From Candidatus Woesearchaeota archaeon (GTDB lineage: Archaea > Nanobdellota > Nanobdellia > Woesearchaeales > JACQSR01): a DNA stretch of 14,264 nucleotides. Within the stretch, counting starts at the first letter, position 1. Every line of letters begins with the position of its first letter. The DNA is taken from assembly GCA_023255615.1 (NCBI GenBank), contig JAHFLI010000009.1, forward strand, positions 2,435 through 16,698, read 5' to 3'. A program made the translations under genes and the position numbers. Under the pieces are notes generated by a model, which saw only the letters and a program-made list of their open reading frames with translations, did not search any database and was not told the DNA's origin. Below, piece by piece: positions 1-6,362 of this stretch.

Positions 1-220
1 GCGACAATTTCTTAGAAAAGTCAAAAAGAAATTTTCTCAAGAGAAAGTAACTAGTAAGGGGGGGAGTATCAAAATTTGCTGGAAAGACTCTTTTTTGTGG
101 TTCCGTGCATCTCATACGGAATCGGGAATCGTCCGTATTATTGCGGATTCGCCCTCTTCCCATCAATCACAAAACCTACTTAATGACGGTATTGCCTTAT
201 TACAAAGCTTTAAATACTAA
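1..220 (+). CDS. Phosphohexomutase C-terminal fragment (phosphomannomutase/phosphoglucosamine mutase family), 5' end off the window
   Basis: Only the last 72 codons are present, read from base 2 to the TAA at 218-220. The stretch FRASHTESGIVRIIADS matches the C-terminal phosphate-binding loop of alpha-D-phosphohexomutases, usually written R-x-S-x-T-E-P-x-x-R. The Arg, Ser, Thr, Glu and final Arg are kept, and a helix follows as in the family's domain 4. These enzymes interconvert hexose-1- and hexose-6-phosphates for sugar nucleotide synthesis. The usual Pro after Glu is replaced by Ser-Gly, so this is a divergent member. A second, complete family member lies at 6363-7694 with the more regular RKSNTEPIVR loop, so the two are paralogues. 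Substrate cannot be assigned because the catalytic Ser and the sugar-binding loop lie outside the window. Confidence 0.72.
   Translation, partial: RQFLRKVKKKFSQEKVTSKGGSIKICWKDSFLWFRASHTESGIVRIIADSPSSHQSQNLLNDGIALLQSFKY
209..216 (+). promoter_or_regulatory. TATA box for the small zinc-ribbon gene
   Basis: TTTAAATA lies inside the last codons of the upstream mutase gene. By the spacing seen at the leaderless genes here (about 28-31 nt from the first T), transcription should start near 239. That gives a 5' leader of about 28 nt to the ATG at 268. Confidence 0.5.
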
Positions 221-267
221 CATCGGGCTTTTACCCTTAAAGGGGAGTGGTGAATGAGTGGTTTACA

Positions 268-399
268 ATGTCAGTTCAAAAGTCACTACAAGGTATTGAA
301 GCCGAAGGCGCATCACGTTGCCCAGAGTGTGGCAGTTCAGATTTAGAAAAGACAGATACTGAGATTTCTTGCAATAAATGTGGATTTGTTATTGATTGA
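268..399 (+). CDS. Orphan TFIIB-type zinc-ribbon miniprotein
   Basis: This 43-residue ORF carries two CxxC knuckles, C18-P-E-C21 and C35-N-K-C38. The spacing and flanking residues (CPECGSSDL, then ISCNKCGFVID) closely resemble the N-terminal zinc ribbon of archaeal transcription factor B, which recruits RNA polymerase through its dock domain. It stops exactly where TFB would continue into its B-reader and cyclin folds, and no cyclin-fold sequence follows. It is preceded by its own TATA box. The start is uncertain: ATG 268 is preferred, while an in-frame GTG at 250 would add six residues. A GGTGA motif at 249-253 is too far from 268 for usual spacing. It could be a small stand-alone regulator, a decayed TFB, or a generic zinc-ribbon protein. 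The function is inferred from the fold only. Confidence 0.65.
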   Translation: MSVQKSLQGIEAEGASRCPECGSSDLEKTDTEISCNKCGFVID

Positions 400-417
400 G
401 GTGATTACGTTCACCTT
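398..417. terminator. Hairpin between convergent genes, possible bidirectional terminator
   Basis: AGGTGA (399-404) and TCACCT (411-416) form a perfect 6-bp stem with a 6-nt loop, extendable by a G-T pair. It sits between the zinc-ribbon stop codon and the end of the convergent GGDEF gene. There is no T-run on either side, so its role as a terminator is uncertain. Confidence 0.3.
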
Positions 418-427
418 AGATGATGTT

Positions 428-2008
428 CTACACCGTTACTTCTTTATTTACCACAATGACTCTGTTTTTTCCAGATCTTTTTGCAGTATACATTGCTTCG
501 TCTGCAACTTTGATGAGTTCATGTAGTTTTTCTTCAAAAATCTTTGCATTTACTTTTCTATCAGTGTATTCATAGAATGACACGCCACCACTAACAGTAA
601 TCTCTCGTCTAATCTTATCTATTTGTACGTTTTCTTTTAGGTTTATTGATTCCATTAAAGATCTACTTTCTTCTTGAATCTTATGGGCAATCTTTTCTGC
701 AGCAGCTTTCGCACCATTTTTGTTAGTATCTGGTGTGAACACTATAAACTCTTCTCCCCCATATCGCACAAAGAAATCACCTATTCTTATGTTCAGCCTG
801 ATAACTTTTCCGACAAAATTCAACACATAATTTCCAACAGGGTGTCCGTATAAGTCATTAAATGTCTTAAAATTATCAATGTCAAAGAAAAAAAGTGCAG
901 CCAACTTTCTTCGTGATCGTTGGGCAAGCAAGCGAGGACCGATCTGTTGCATAAAAAAATCTCCCCGGATTCCTCCTGTTAAATGATCAATTTGGGATTG
1001 AGCGGCTTCAAATAGTTCTCCGGGAAGTTCTCTTAAGCGACCAATAGAGGAAAAAGACCCATAGGAAGAAAGAAATCTCATTATTCTTATCCACCCTTTT
1101 TTATCTTCATTAGGTGGAGTTTTTGCGATCAGAGTAGCGAGAAATTTTGTCATCTCATGAATATAAAGGGATACCTCTTCAGGTCGGGAGAGACTTCTCA
1201 AATCTTGTTTTACATCATCAAGAGTGATATTCGATTTCTTATTTCTTAGAATTAATGATCGGATGACCGTCTCTAAATCAAATTCATCTGCGAGGATTTT
1301 ACTGATCGGGATTATAAACTCTTCTTTTTCTCTTTTTATTGACAAACTGATATTTTCCGCTATATGGTGAAGCGACTGAAGATGGGGAAGGAGTCGTGAG
1401 CGTAAATCAAGTATATTACTTTCTCTTAGCTCTTTGCCTATTACACTAATCACTTGCTTCTCACTCTCTACTTCTTCTTTCAACCCCATCACCATGTAAT
1501 GCCAATTCGAAATAAGATTAATCACATATTGGGTCAACTGAAACGCATGTTGCTCTTCCTCAGATAACCTATAATTGACGCGTAATTGTTCCTCGATAGT
1601 ATGACTAACTGCTTTTGATCTTAATGATCGAAGATTCGTTAATACACTGCGTAATTCCTGAGCAAATAACTCATTGTTCTTTTTTAAGATCAAAAGGATT
1701 TCTTTATCTTGTTTAAATATTTCATCTAAACGCTGGTCTGGAATTGAGCCGAATCCTCCAAAAAATGGTAATAATTTCTTAATCTGTTCGAGCCGTCTTA
1801 TAATTGTCTCTCCATCGATTGAATAAGGTTTTCCCTGCCTTTCAAGAGATTCTTTTCTTTTATCAGAAAAATGAAATAGGATTTGGATAACCAATTTATT
1901 ATGCTCTGATATATTTTCATATCTTTTGCTAAATTGAACTATCAAATCTCTACCATATGTTGACAAAAATGCAAGATATTGAAGAAACCTTTTCGTAAGA
2001 TCATCCAT
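428..2008 (-). CDS. GGDEF-domain protein, probable diguanylate cyclase with a novel helical N-terminal region
   Basis: A 526-residue protein whose C-terminal part, about 335-520, is a full GGDEF domain. Visible motifs are DHLTG at 341-345, FFFDIDNFKTFND at 373-385 with metal ligand D376, the active-site loop RYGGEEF with GGEEF at 417-421, and ADEAMYTAKRSGKNRV at 502-517. R408-I-G-D411 lies five residues before GGEEF, where the RxxD product-inhibition site belongs. Such domains condense two GTP into cyclic di-GMP, and the active residues look intact. Residues 1-335 are mostly charged, probably helical, with no membrane span and no domain I recognise, so this is likely a cytoplasmic sensor or partner-binding part. 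It has its own leaderless promoter and is divergent from the methylthiotransferase gene. GGDEF proteins are uncommon in archaea. No PilZ or EAL partner is visible nearby. The domain call is firm; the activity is inferred. Confidence 0.9.
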   Translation of the reverse strand: MDDLTKRFLQYLAFLSTYGRDLIVQFSKRYENISEHNKLVIQILFHFSDKRKESLERQGKPYSIDGETIIRRLEQIKKLLPFFGGFGSIPDQRLDEIFKQDKEILLILKKNNELFAQELRSVLTNLRSLRSKAVSHTIEEQLRVNYRLSEEEQHAFQLTQYVINLISNWHYMVMGLKEEVESEKQVISVIGKELRESNILDLRSRLLPHLQSLHHIAENISLSIKREKEEFIIPISKILADEFDLETVIRSLILRNKKSNITLDDVKQDLRSLSRPEEVSLYIHEMTKFLATLIAKTPPNEDKKGWIRIMRFLSSYGSFSSIGRLRELPGELFEAAQSQIDHLTGGIRGDFFMQQIGPRLLAQRSRRKLAALFFFDIDNFKTFNDLYGHPVGNYVLNFVGKVIRLNIRIGDFFVRYGGEEFIVFTPDTNKNGAKAAAEKIAHKIQEESRSLMESINLKENVQIDKIRREITVSGGVSFYEYTDRKVNAKIFEEKLHELIKVADEAMYTAKRSGKNRVIVVNKEVTV

Positions 2009-2029
2009 AACTCTTTTAGTAATTGGATG

Positions 2030-2038
2030 TATTTATAA
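2030..2038 (-). promoter_or_regulatory. TATA box of the GGDEF gene (leaderless)
   Basis: On the minus strand TTATAAATA begins 30 nt before the ATG at 2008, which puts the expected transcription start at the start codon itself. There is no Shine-Dalgarno sequence, consistent with a leaderless message. Confidence 0.65.
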
Positions 2039-2054
2039 TTATCTCCCATTAACC

Positions 2055-2062
2055 TTTTAAAG
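2055..2062 (+). promoter_or_regulatory. TATA box of the methylthiotransferase gene (leaderless)
   Basis: TTTTAAAG begins 28 nt before the ATG at 2083, and no ribosome binding site precedes that ATG. It stands back to back with the GGDEF TATA box, only 16 bp away. Confidence 0.55.
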
Positions 2063-2082
2063 AATTACAACTTATTGTACAC

Positions 2083-3372
2083 ATGTCCAAGATATTTGTT
2101 GAAACGCATGGATGCAGCGCTAATCTTGCAGAGTCAGAAATGATGATGGGCATTCTTCAGAAAGAAGACCATGCGGTTGTGCACTCACCACGTGATGCAG
2201 ATATTATTATTCATAATGCATGCACGGTGAAAGGTGAAGATACCTCTCTGTTTAGTATTCGAAAGATAAAGGAAAGGTTTCCTGATAAAAAGCTGATCGT
2301 TTCTGGTTGTCTCACCTCTAATCTCATCGATACATCGCGAGTCCTTTTACCTGATGTAAGTTTTGTGAATACTCATAATGTTCATCGAATCGGAGATGTT
2401 GTTGATGAAGTAAATAACGGGAATGCTGTAGAAATTATTTCTCGTGATGCTCGCGTTAAATTGGGGTTGCCAAGAATAAGAAAAAATTCTATCGTAGGAA
2501 TTGTTCCTATTCTGAACAGTTGTAATAATCATTGTACGTTCTGTTCGGTGTGGCAGGTGAAAGGGAAATTATTTAGTTATCCTCAAGAAGAGATTATTCA
2601 TGAAGTGTCAGAAAGCATAAAACAGGGATGCAAAGAAATCTGGCTTACGAGCCAAGATAATGGAGCATATTTTATTGATAAGGGTGGATCTCCACGCTAT
2701 CCAAGTCTCCTTGCATCCATTTGCACCCTCCCGGGAGAATTTCACGTTCGATTCGGAATGATTAATCCCCAACATATTCTTCCAGTTATCGATGAATTTA
2801 TTGATGTCATGAAAAATGAAAAAATGTTTAAATTTTTACACATTCCTGTCCAGTCCGGAAGCAATACTGTTCTTCAACGCATGGATCGAGGATATACTGT
2901 TGAAGATTTTATTTCTATCATTGAAAAAATAAGAAAAGAAATTCCCGATATAACTTTTGCAACCGACATTATTTGCGGGTTTCCGGGAGAGACTGAGGAA
3001 CAGGCGGCTCAAACTGAAAACCTTCTCGATAATTTACAATTCGACGTAATTAACATCTCTCGCTTTTTTCCACGAAAGAATACGAAGGCAGCACGTATGG
3101 TGGATCAATTGCATGGTCGAGATAAAAAAAGAAGATCAAGAAAAATTACTGAGCTTTACTTATCAACTTCCTTAAATAAAAATAAAAAATGGATCGGATG
3201 GAAGGGAAAAATTCTTGTTGATGAACAGGGAAAAAATGGAACCCTTGTGGGGAGAAATTACGCGTATAAACCAGTTATTATCAATGGTCCGTATTCTCTG
3301 GGTGACTTAGTGAATGTCGAGATTATCAACGCAAGCTCTTTTGATTTGAAAGGGAAGATTATTTCACATTGA
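2083..3372 (+). CDS. Radical SAM tRNA methylthiotransferase, archaeal MiaB/MtaB (CDKAL1) type
   Basis: This 429-residue protein has the three parts of a methylthiotransferase. The N-terminal UPF0004 domain supplies three cysteines for the auxiliary [4Fe-4S] cluster: C11 in ETHGCSAN, C47 in NACTVK and C76 in VSGCLT. The radical SAM core has C147-x3-C151-x2-C154 (SCNNHCTFC). A C-terminal TRAM-like segment from about 370 binds RNA. Archaeal and eukaryotic members add a methylthio group to N6-threonylcarbamoyladenosine at position 37 of tRNAs reading ANN codons, which stabilises decoding. Family length is about 420-430 residues, so it looks complete. It starts leaderless at ATG 2083. Its last 14 bp overlap the end of the convergent gap gene. 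The ms2t6A substrate is inferred from the archaeal type; the family is certain. Confidence 0.92.
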   Translation: MSKIFVETHGCSANLAESEMMMGILQKEDHAVVHSPRDADIIIHNACTVKGEDTSLFSIRKIKERFPDKKLIVSGCLTSNLIDTSRVLLPDVSFVNTHNVHRIGDVVDEVNNGNAVEIISRDARVKLGLPRIRKNSIVGIVPILNSCNNHCTFCSVWQVKGKLFSYPQEEIIHEVSESIKQGCKEIWLTSQDNGAYFIDKGGSPRYPSLLASICTLPGEFHVRFGMINPQHILPVIDEFIDVMKNEKMFKFLHIPVQSGSNTVLQRMDRGYTVEDFISIIEKIRKEIPDITFATDIICGFPGETEEQAAQTENLLDNLQFDVINISRFFPRKNTKAARMVDQLHGRDKKRRSRKITELYLSTSLNKNKKWIGWKGKILVDEQGKNGTLVGRNYAYKPVIINGPYSLGDLVNVEIINASSFDLKGKIISH

Positions 3373-4369
3373 GGGCTTTGTTGGTCATTTCAATACTCTT
3401 TTCTGCATCTTTGAATCCCATCATGGCACGAATAGCATCGATATTTTCAGGAACGACAATCGATTCCTGATGCACTGCTTGGAGATAAAAGAGATTTTTT
3501 CCGGAAACTCCAATTGCTTCTTCCCATAAACAGAGTTCGGGCATATCTCCTCTCGATCTTGATAAATCTCGTGCGAGTTCCATAATTTCCGCGGTTGAAC
3601 GAACACGTTCAGAGGTTCGTACCATGCGAATTCGTGTTGTATGTTTTAACTTTTCAATGAGGTCTTTCACATTGGGCGTTTTCTTGCATTCTGCGTGAAT
3701 AGAATGGCAATGCATAAGTGTTGTAGAAACCGACATTGCAGTCGTAAAAATATTTACATTATGGAGAACGGTTTGTACATCAGGTCCATGATGGGATGGA
3801 AGTTCAAGGACCGGAACAATTGCGTTGATTGGACCATGAAAGATGTCTCCTGGATCTGCTCCTCTTCTGATCATAGTTGCATGAACAAGCCCTAAACCGT
3901 ACAGATCATCAACGACCTTTAATGCTCGACATAAACCTGTTGTATTGCAGCTGACGACCCGAACATAATCTTTTCCAATTGCTTCTTTGTAATTGCATTG
4001 CGCAACAAAACTTATTTGGGCAATGTCGGGTTTTTCTCCACCCTGAAAAATAGCCTTCTTTTTTTTCGGAATGTAGTATTTCTCCTTATTCTCTTTTCCA
4101 ATTTTTTTTGGGGTACAATCAACGATAATATCTGCTTCGTCAAAGAGATCATCAGCGCTTCCTGCTGGTTTAATTCCGTTTTCCTCAAAATCATTCTCCC
4201 CATCGAATATATAAATGGGGATTTTGCAATCATGAGCGACTTCCATCCTGAAATTATAGCTATGTCCAGTAATTCCAACGAGCTCCATATCTTTTTGCAA
4301 TCGAACGGCATCAACAACGCGTTTTCCAATGGTCCCATAACCGTTTACTGCTACTTTGATCTTTTCCAT
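3359..4369 (-). CDS. gap: Glyceraldehyde-3-phosphate dehydrogenase, archaeal type II
   Basis: The 336-residue protein begins MEKIKVAVNGYGTIGKR, the nucleotide-binding Rossmann loop of archaeal phosphorylating GAPDH (GYGTIGKR at 10-17). SCNTTGLCR at 140-148 holds the catalytic nucleophile C141, and RRGADPGD follows further on. It interconverts glyceraldehyde-3-phosphate and 1,3-bisphosphoglycerate with NAD(P), and in archaea it often works in the gluconeogenic direction. It is the third gene of the glpX-fba-gap operon. An in-frame GTG at 4375 overlaps the fba stop by 4 nt. I prefer ATG 4369 because a GGTGA Shine-Dalgarno site (4381-4377) lies 7 nt upstream and because family members begin at this point. 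The gene ends inside the last codons of the convergent methylthiotransferase gene. Confidence 0.95.
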   Translation of the reverse strand: MEKIKVAVNGYGTIGKRVVDAVRLQKDMELVGITGHSYNFRMEVAHDCKIPIYIFDGENDFEENGIKPAGSADDLFDEADIIVDCTPKKIGKENKEKYYIPKKKKAIFQGGEKPDIAQISFVAQCNYKEAIGKDYVRVVSCNTTGLCRALKVVDDLYGLGLVHATMIRRGADPGDIFHGPINAIVPVLELPSHHGPDVQTVLHNVNIFTTAMSVSTTLMHCHSIHAECKKTPNVKDLIEKLKHTTRIRMVRTSERVRSTAEIMELARDLSRSRGDMPELCLWEEAIGVSGKNLFYLQAVHQESIVVPENIDAIRAMMGFKDAEKSIEMTNKALNVK

Positions 4370-4371
4370 AG

Positions 4372-5313
4372 TCACGTCACCTTAAACTTCTCTTTTCCTT
4401 CAACTACCTTCAATGCAAAGTCAACATCCTTGTTTCCTAATGTGATGGCAGAAATCGCATTACACATTTTTATTGCCTCATCAAGTGCTTTTTGATGAAT
4501 ATTTCTTCCTGTCGCATTTCCCATACATCCTGAAATGTGTATTTGATCCCATGTTTCTTGTAAAAATTCTTTTGTTGGCTTACTTGCGCCACCAGCGGTA
4601 ATAACTCGCGTTCGTTTTCCTGCAGCTAAGACTGCTTCTTTAAATGCTTCTGCTACTTTTCCTTCTTTTACAGAGGGATAATTGACTTTAACAAAGTCAG
4701 CACCTAATGCACAACCAACGCCAGCCGCTCCTGCAATAATATGGGGATCTTTTTCATTCTGAATTGCTTTTCCCCGAGGATACATCCATAAAACGGTAAG
4801 AAGTCCATGCTGATGTGCTTTTGCGATGATTCTTCCCGCTTCTGCCATCATTTGTGATTCGAACTCAGATCCGAGATAGATGGTATATCCAACTCCAACA
4901 ATAGATAGACCTGATTCTTTTTTTAATCTGATAACATCGTCCATATCAGCAAGAGCAAGGCTTATCGGATCTTTCTGAATTGTTGGAACAATATGGGATT
5001 TTGAGTTTAGTTTTACGATATAACGAACAGCACTATAGCTCATCCCGTATTTTGCGATCATTCCACATTGAGTAGCAAATGCTCCAATAGTTGCGCCAGA
5101 TGCAATGCGAAAAAGATGCTCAGGATCTGCATCATCACGTGGAATATTTTTTCCGTAAAAATCATCATTAAGATGTTCTATTTTTTGGTCACCTGCAAAT
5201 AACATGAGCCGCCCAGTGTTGTGTGTGATCGTAAGAAAATTTTTAAGATATTCATTTCTTTTTGACAATGGCACATCTGCAGGTACCATCATTTCTTTTT
5301 CGCTTTCTTTCAT
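4372..5313 (-). CDS. fba: Class I fructose-1,6-bisphosphate aldolase, archaeal DhnA type
   Basis: A 313-residue TIM-barrel aldolase of the DeoC/DhnA group. GDQKIEH at 41-47 holds the early acidic residue. LWMYPRG near 175-181 supplies W176 and Y178, and GADFVKV near 204-210 supplies the probable Schiff-base lysine K209. The W, Y and K spacing equals that of Thermoproteus tenax aldolase (W144, Y146, K177). It condenses dihydroxyacetone phosphate and glyceraldehyde-3-phosphate to fructose-1,6-bisphosphate, and can run in reverse. It is the middle gene of glpX-fba-gap and starts 3 nt after glpX with a strong GGAGGT site 5 nt upstream. The same family includes the aldolase-type enzyme of the archaeal shikimate entry pathway, but the operon partners favour the sugar-phosphate role. 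Confidence 0.9.
   Translation of the reverse strand: MKESEKEMMVPADVPLSKRNEYLKNFLTITHNTGRLMLFAGDQKIEHLNDDFYGKNIPRDDADPEHLFRIASGATIGAFATQCGMIAKYGMSYSAVRYIVKLNSKSHIVPTIQKDPISLALADMDDVIRLKKESGLSIVGVGYTIYLGSEFESQMMAEAGRIIAKAHQHGLLTVLWMYPRGKAIQNEKDPHIIAGAAGVGCALGADFVKVNYPSVKEGKVAEAFKEAVLAAGKRTRVITAGGASKPTKEFLQETWDQIHISGCMGNATGRNIHQKALDEAIKMCNAISAITLGNKDVDFALKVVEGKEKFKVT
4377..4381 (-). promoter_or_regulatory. Shine-Dalgarno site of gap that decides the start
   Basis: GGTGA on the minus strand lies 7 nt before ATG 4369 and only 1 nt before the competing GTG at 4375. The spacing therefore favours ATG 4369. Confidence 0.65.
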
Positions 5314-5316
5314 GAT

Positions 5317-6279
5317 TTACCTCCCGACTTCCTCCAACGCACTCCGATGAAGGGTTTCAATATAGCGAATCGTTTTTGATGATGATCTCATCACAACTGA
5401 ATGGGTATTGACTCCTTTTTTTGAATATTGTACGCCTCTAAGAAATGGTCCATCAGTAACCCCGGTTGCGGCAAAGAGAACAGAATCACTCTTCGCTAAA
5501 TCAGAGAGTTGAAGTTTTTTTTCTGGGTGTTGAATACCCATTTTTTTTGCCCGTGCTTTTTCTTCTGGAGATGAGAGAACAAGCCTTCCTTGAAATTCTC
5601 CATCTAAACATTTCATTGCACAGGCAGAGAGTACTCCTTCCGGAGCCGCACCGATACCGAGCAACATATCAACTCCAGAACCTTCAATGCATGTTGAGAT
5701 TGCACCTGCAACATCTCCATCTCCTATCAGTTGAATTCGCGCCCCTACTTCTCGCACTTCTTTAATCAATTTTTGATGTCGATCCCGATCAAGGATAATA
5801 ACCGTCACTTCTGCAAGAGGTTTTCCTAATGCTTTTGCAACAGCCAAGATATTTTTTTTAATCGAATAATCAAGATCAATACCCCCCTTTGCCTCAGGAC
5901 CAACTGCAATCTTATTCATGTACGTATCAGGCGCATGCAACAGAGAAGATTTTGGGCCTGCTGCAAGTACGGATATAGAATTCCCATGACCTTGCGCAGT
6001 CATATTTGTTCCTTCGAGAGGATCAACAGCAATATCCAACTGCGGTCCTTTTCCGGAACCAACTTTTTCTCCAATATAGAGCATTGGCGCTTTATCCCTC
6101 TCACCTTCACCGATAACAACTTGACCATCCATGTCAATAGAATTAAACCGTTTCCTCATCGCTTCAGTTGCTGCATTATCAGCTGCATGTTTGTCTCCTC
6201 GGCCAACCCATAATCCAGCTGCCATAGCCGCAGCTTCTGTTACACGAACAAAATCAAGAGCGAGATTTCGATCAACCAT
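5317..6279 (-). CDS. glpX: Fructose-1,6-bisphosphatase class II, GlpX type
   Basis: This 320-residue protein begins MVDRNLALDFVRVTEAAA, the typical GlpX N-terminus. Metal- and phosphate-binding motifs are visible: GRGDKHAADNAATEAMR near 26-42, GEGERDKAPMLYIGE near 57-71, DIAVDPLEGT at 82-91, DRDRH at 164-168 and GDGDVAGAI near 187-195. The enzyme hydrolyses fructose-1,6-bisphosphate to fructose-6-phosphate, the committed gluconeogenic step. Most archaea use the bifunctional aldolase/phosphatase instead, so a GlpX next to a separate class I aldolase is notable. It heads the operon and is transcribed from a leaderless promoter facing the hexomutase gene at 6363. Length and motifs indicate an intact enzyme. 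Confidence 0.95.
   Translation of the reverse strand: MVDRNLALDFVRVTEAAAMAAGLWVGRGDKHAADNAATEAMRKRFNSIDMDGQVVIGEGERDKAPMLYIGEKVGSGKGPQLDIAVDPLEGTNMTAQGHGNSISVLAAGPKSSLLHAPDTYMNKIAVGPEAKGGIDLDYSIKKNILAVAKALGKPLAEVTVIILDRDRHQKLIKEVREVGARIQLIGDGDVAGAISTCIEGSGVDMLLGIGAAPEGVLSACAMKCLDGEFQGRLVLSSPEEKARAKKMGIQHPEKKLQLSDLAKSDSVLFAATGVTDGPFLRGVQYSKKGVNTHSVVMRSSSKTIRYIETLHRSALEEVGR
5319..5324 (-). promoter_or_regulatory. Shine-Dalgarno site of fba, fused to the glpX stop codon
   Basis: GGAGGT on the minus strand lies 5 nt before ATG 5313. Its last T is the first base of the glpX TAA stop, so ribosomes finishing glpX stop on the fba initiation site. This suggests coupled translation. Confidence 0.75.
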
Positions 6280-6300
6280 GAAGGACTCGTGCGAGTGCTC

Positions 6301-6310
6301 TTTTATATAA
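6301..6310 (-). promoter_or_regulatory. TATA box of the glpX-fba-gap operon (leaderless)
   Basis: TTATATAAAA on the minus strand begins 31 nt before the glpX ATG at 6279. No Shine-Dalgarno site lies between, so the message is probably leaderless or nearly so. Confidence 0.65.
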
Positions 6311-6333
6311 TTTGCTTTTCTGAAACAAAAAGA

Positions 6334-6341
6334 TTATATAA
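6334..6341 (+). promoter_or_regulatory. TATA box of the hexomutase gene (leaderless)
   Basis: TTATATAA begins 29 nt before ATG 6363. It is back to back with the glpX TATA box, with 23 bp between the two. Confidence 0.65.
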
Positions 6342-6362
6342 CTTTGGTGCGACTCATTTTTT

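Noticed and set aside
254..346. 30-codon ORF starting at ATG 254 directly after a GGTGA motif
   Set aside because: The motif touches the ATG with no spacing, the product resembles nothing, and the frame covering the zinc-ribbon motif is much better supported.
3998..4495. 165-codon plus-strand ORF
   Set aside because: It lies antisense across the well-supported gap and fba genes, has low-complexity Phe/Ser-rich sequence and no promoter or ribosome binding site.
5466..6213. Two plus-strand ORFs of 99 and 92 codons inside glpX
   Set aside because: Antisense to strongly conserved GlpX motifs, with no start signals.
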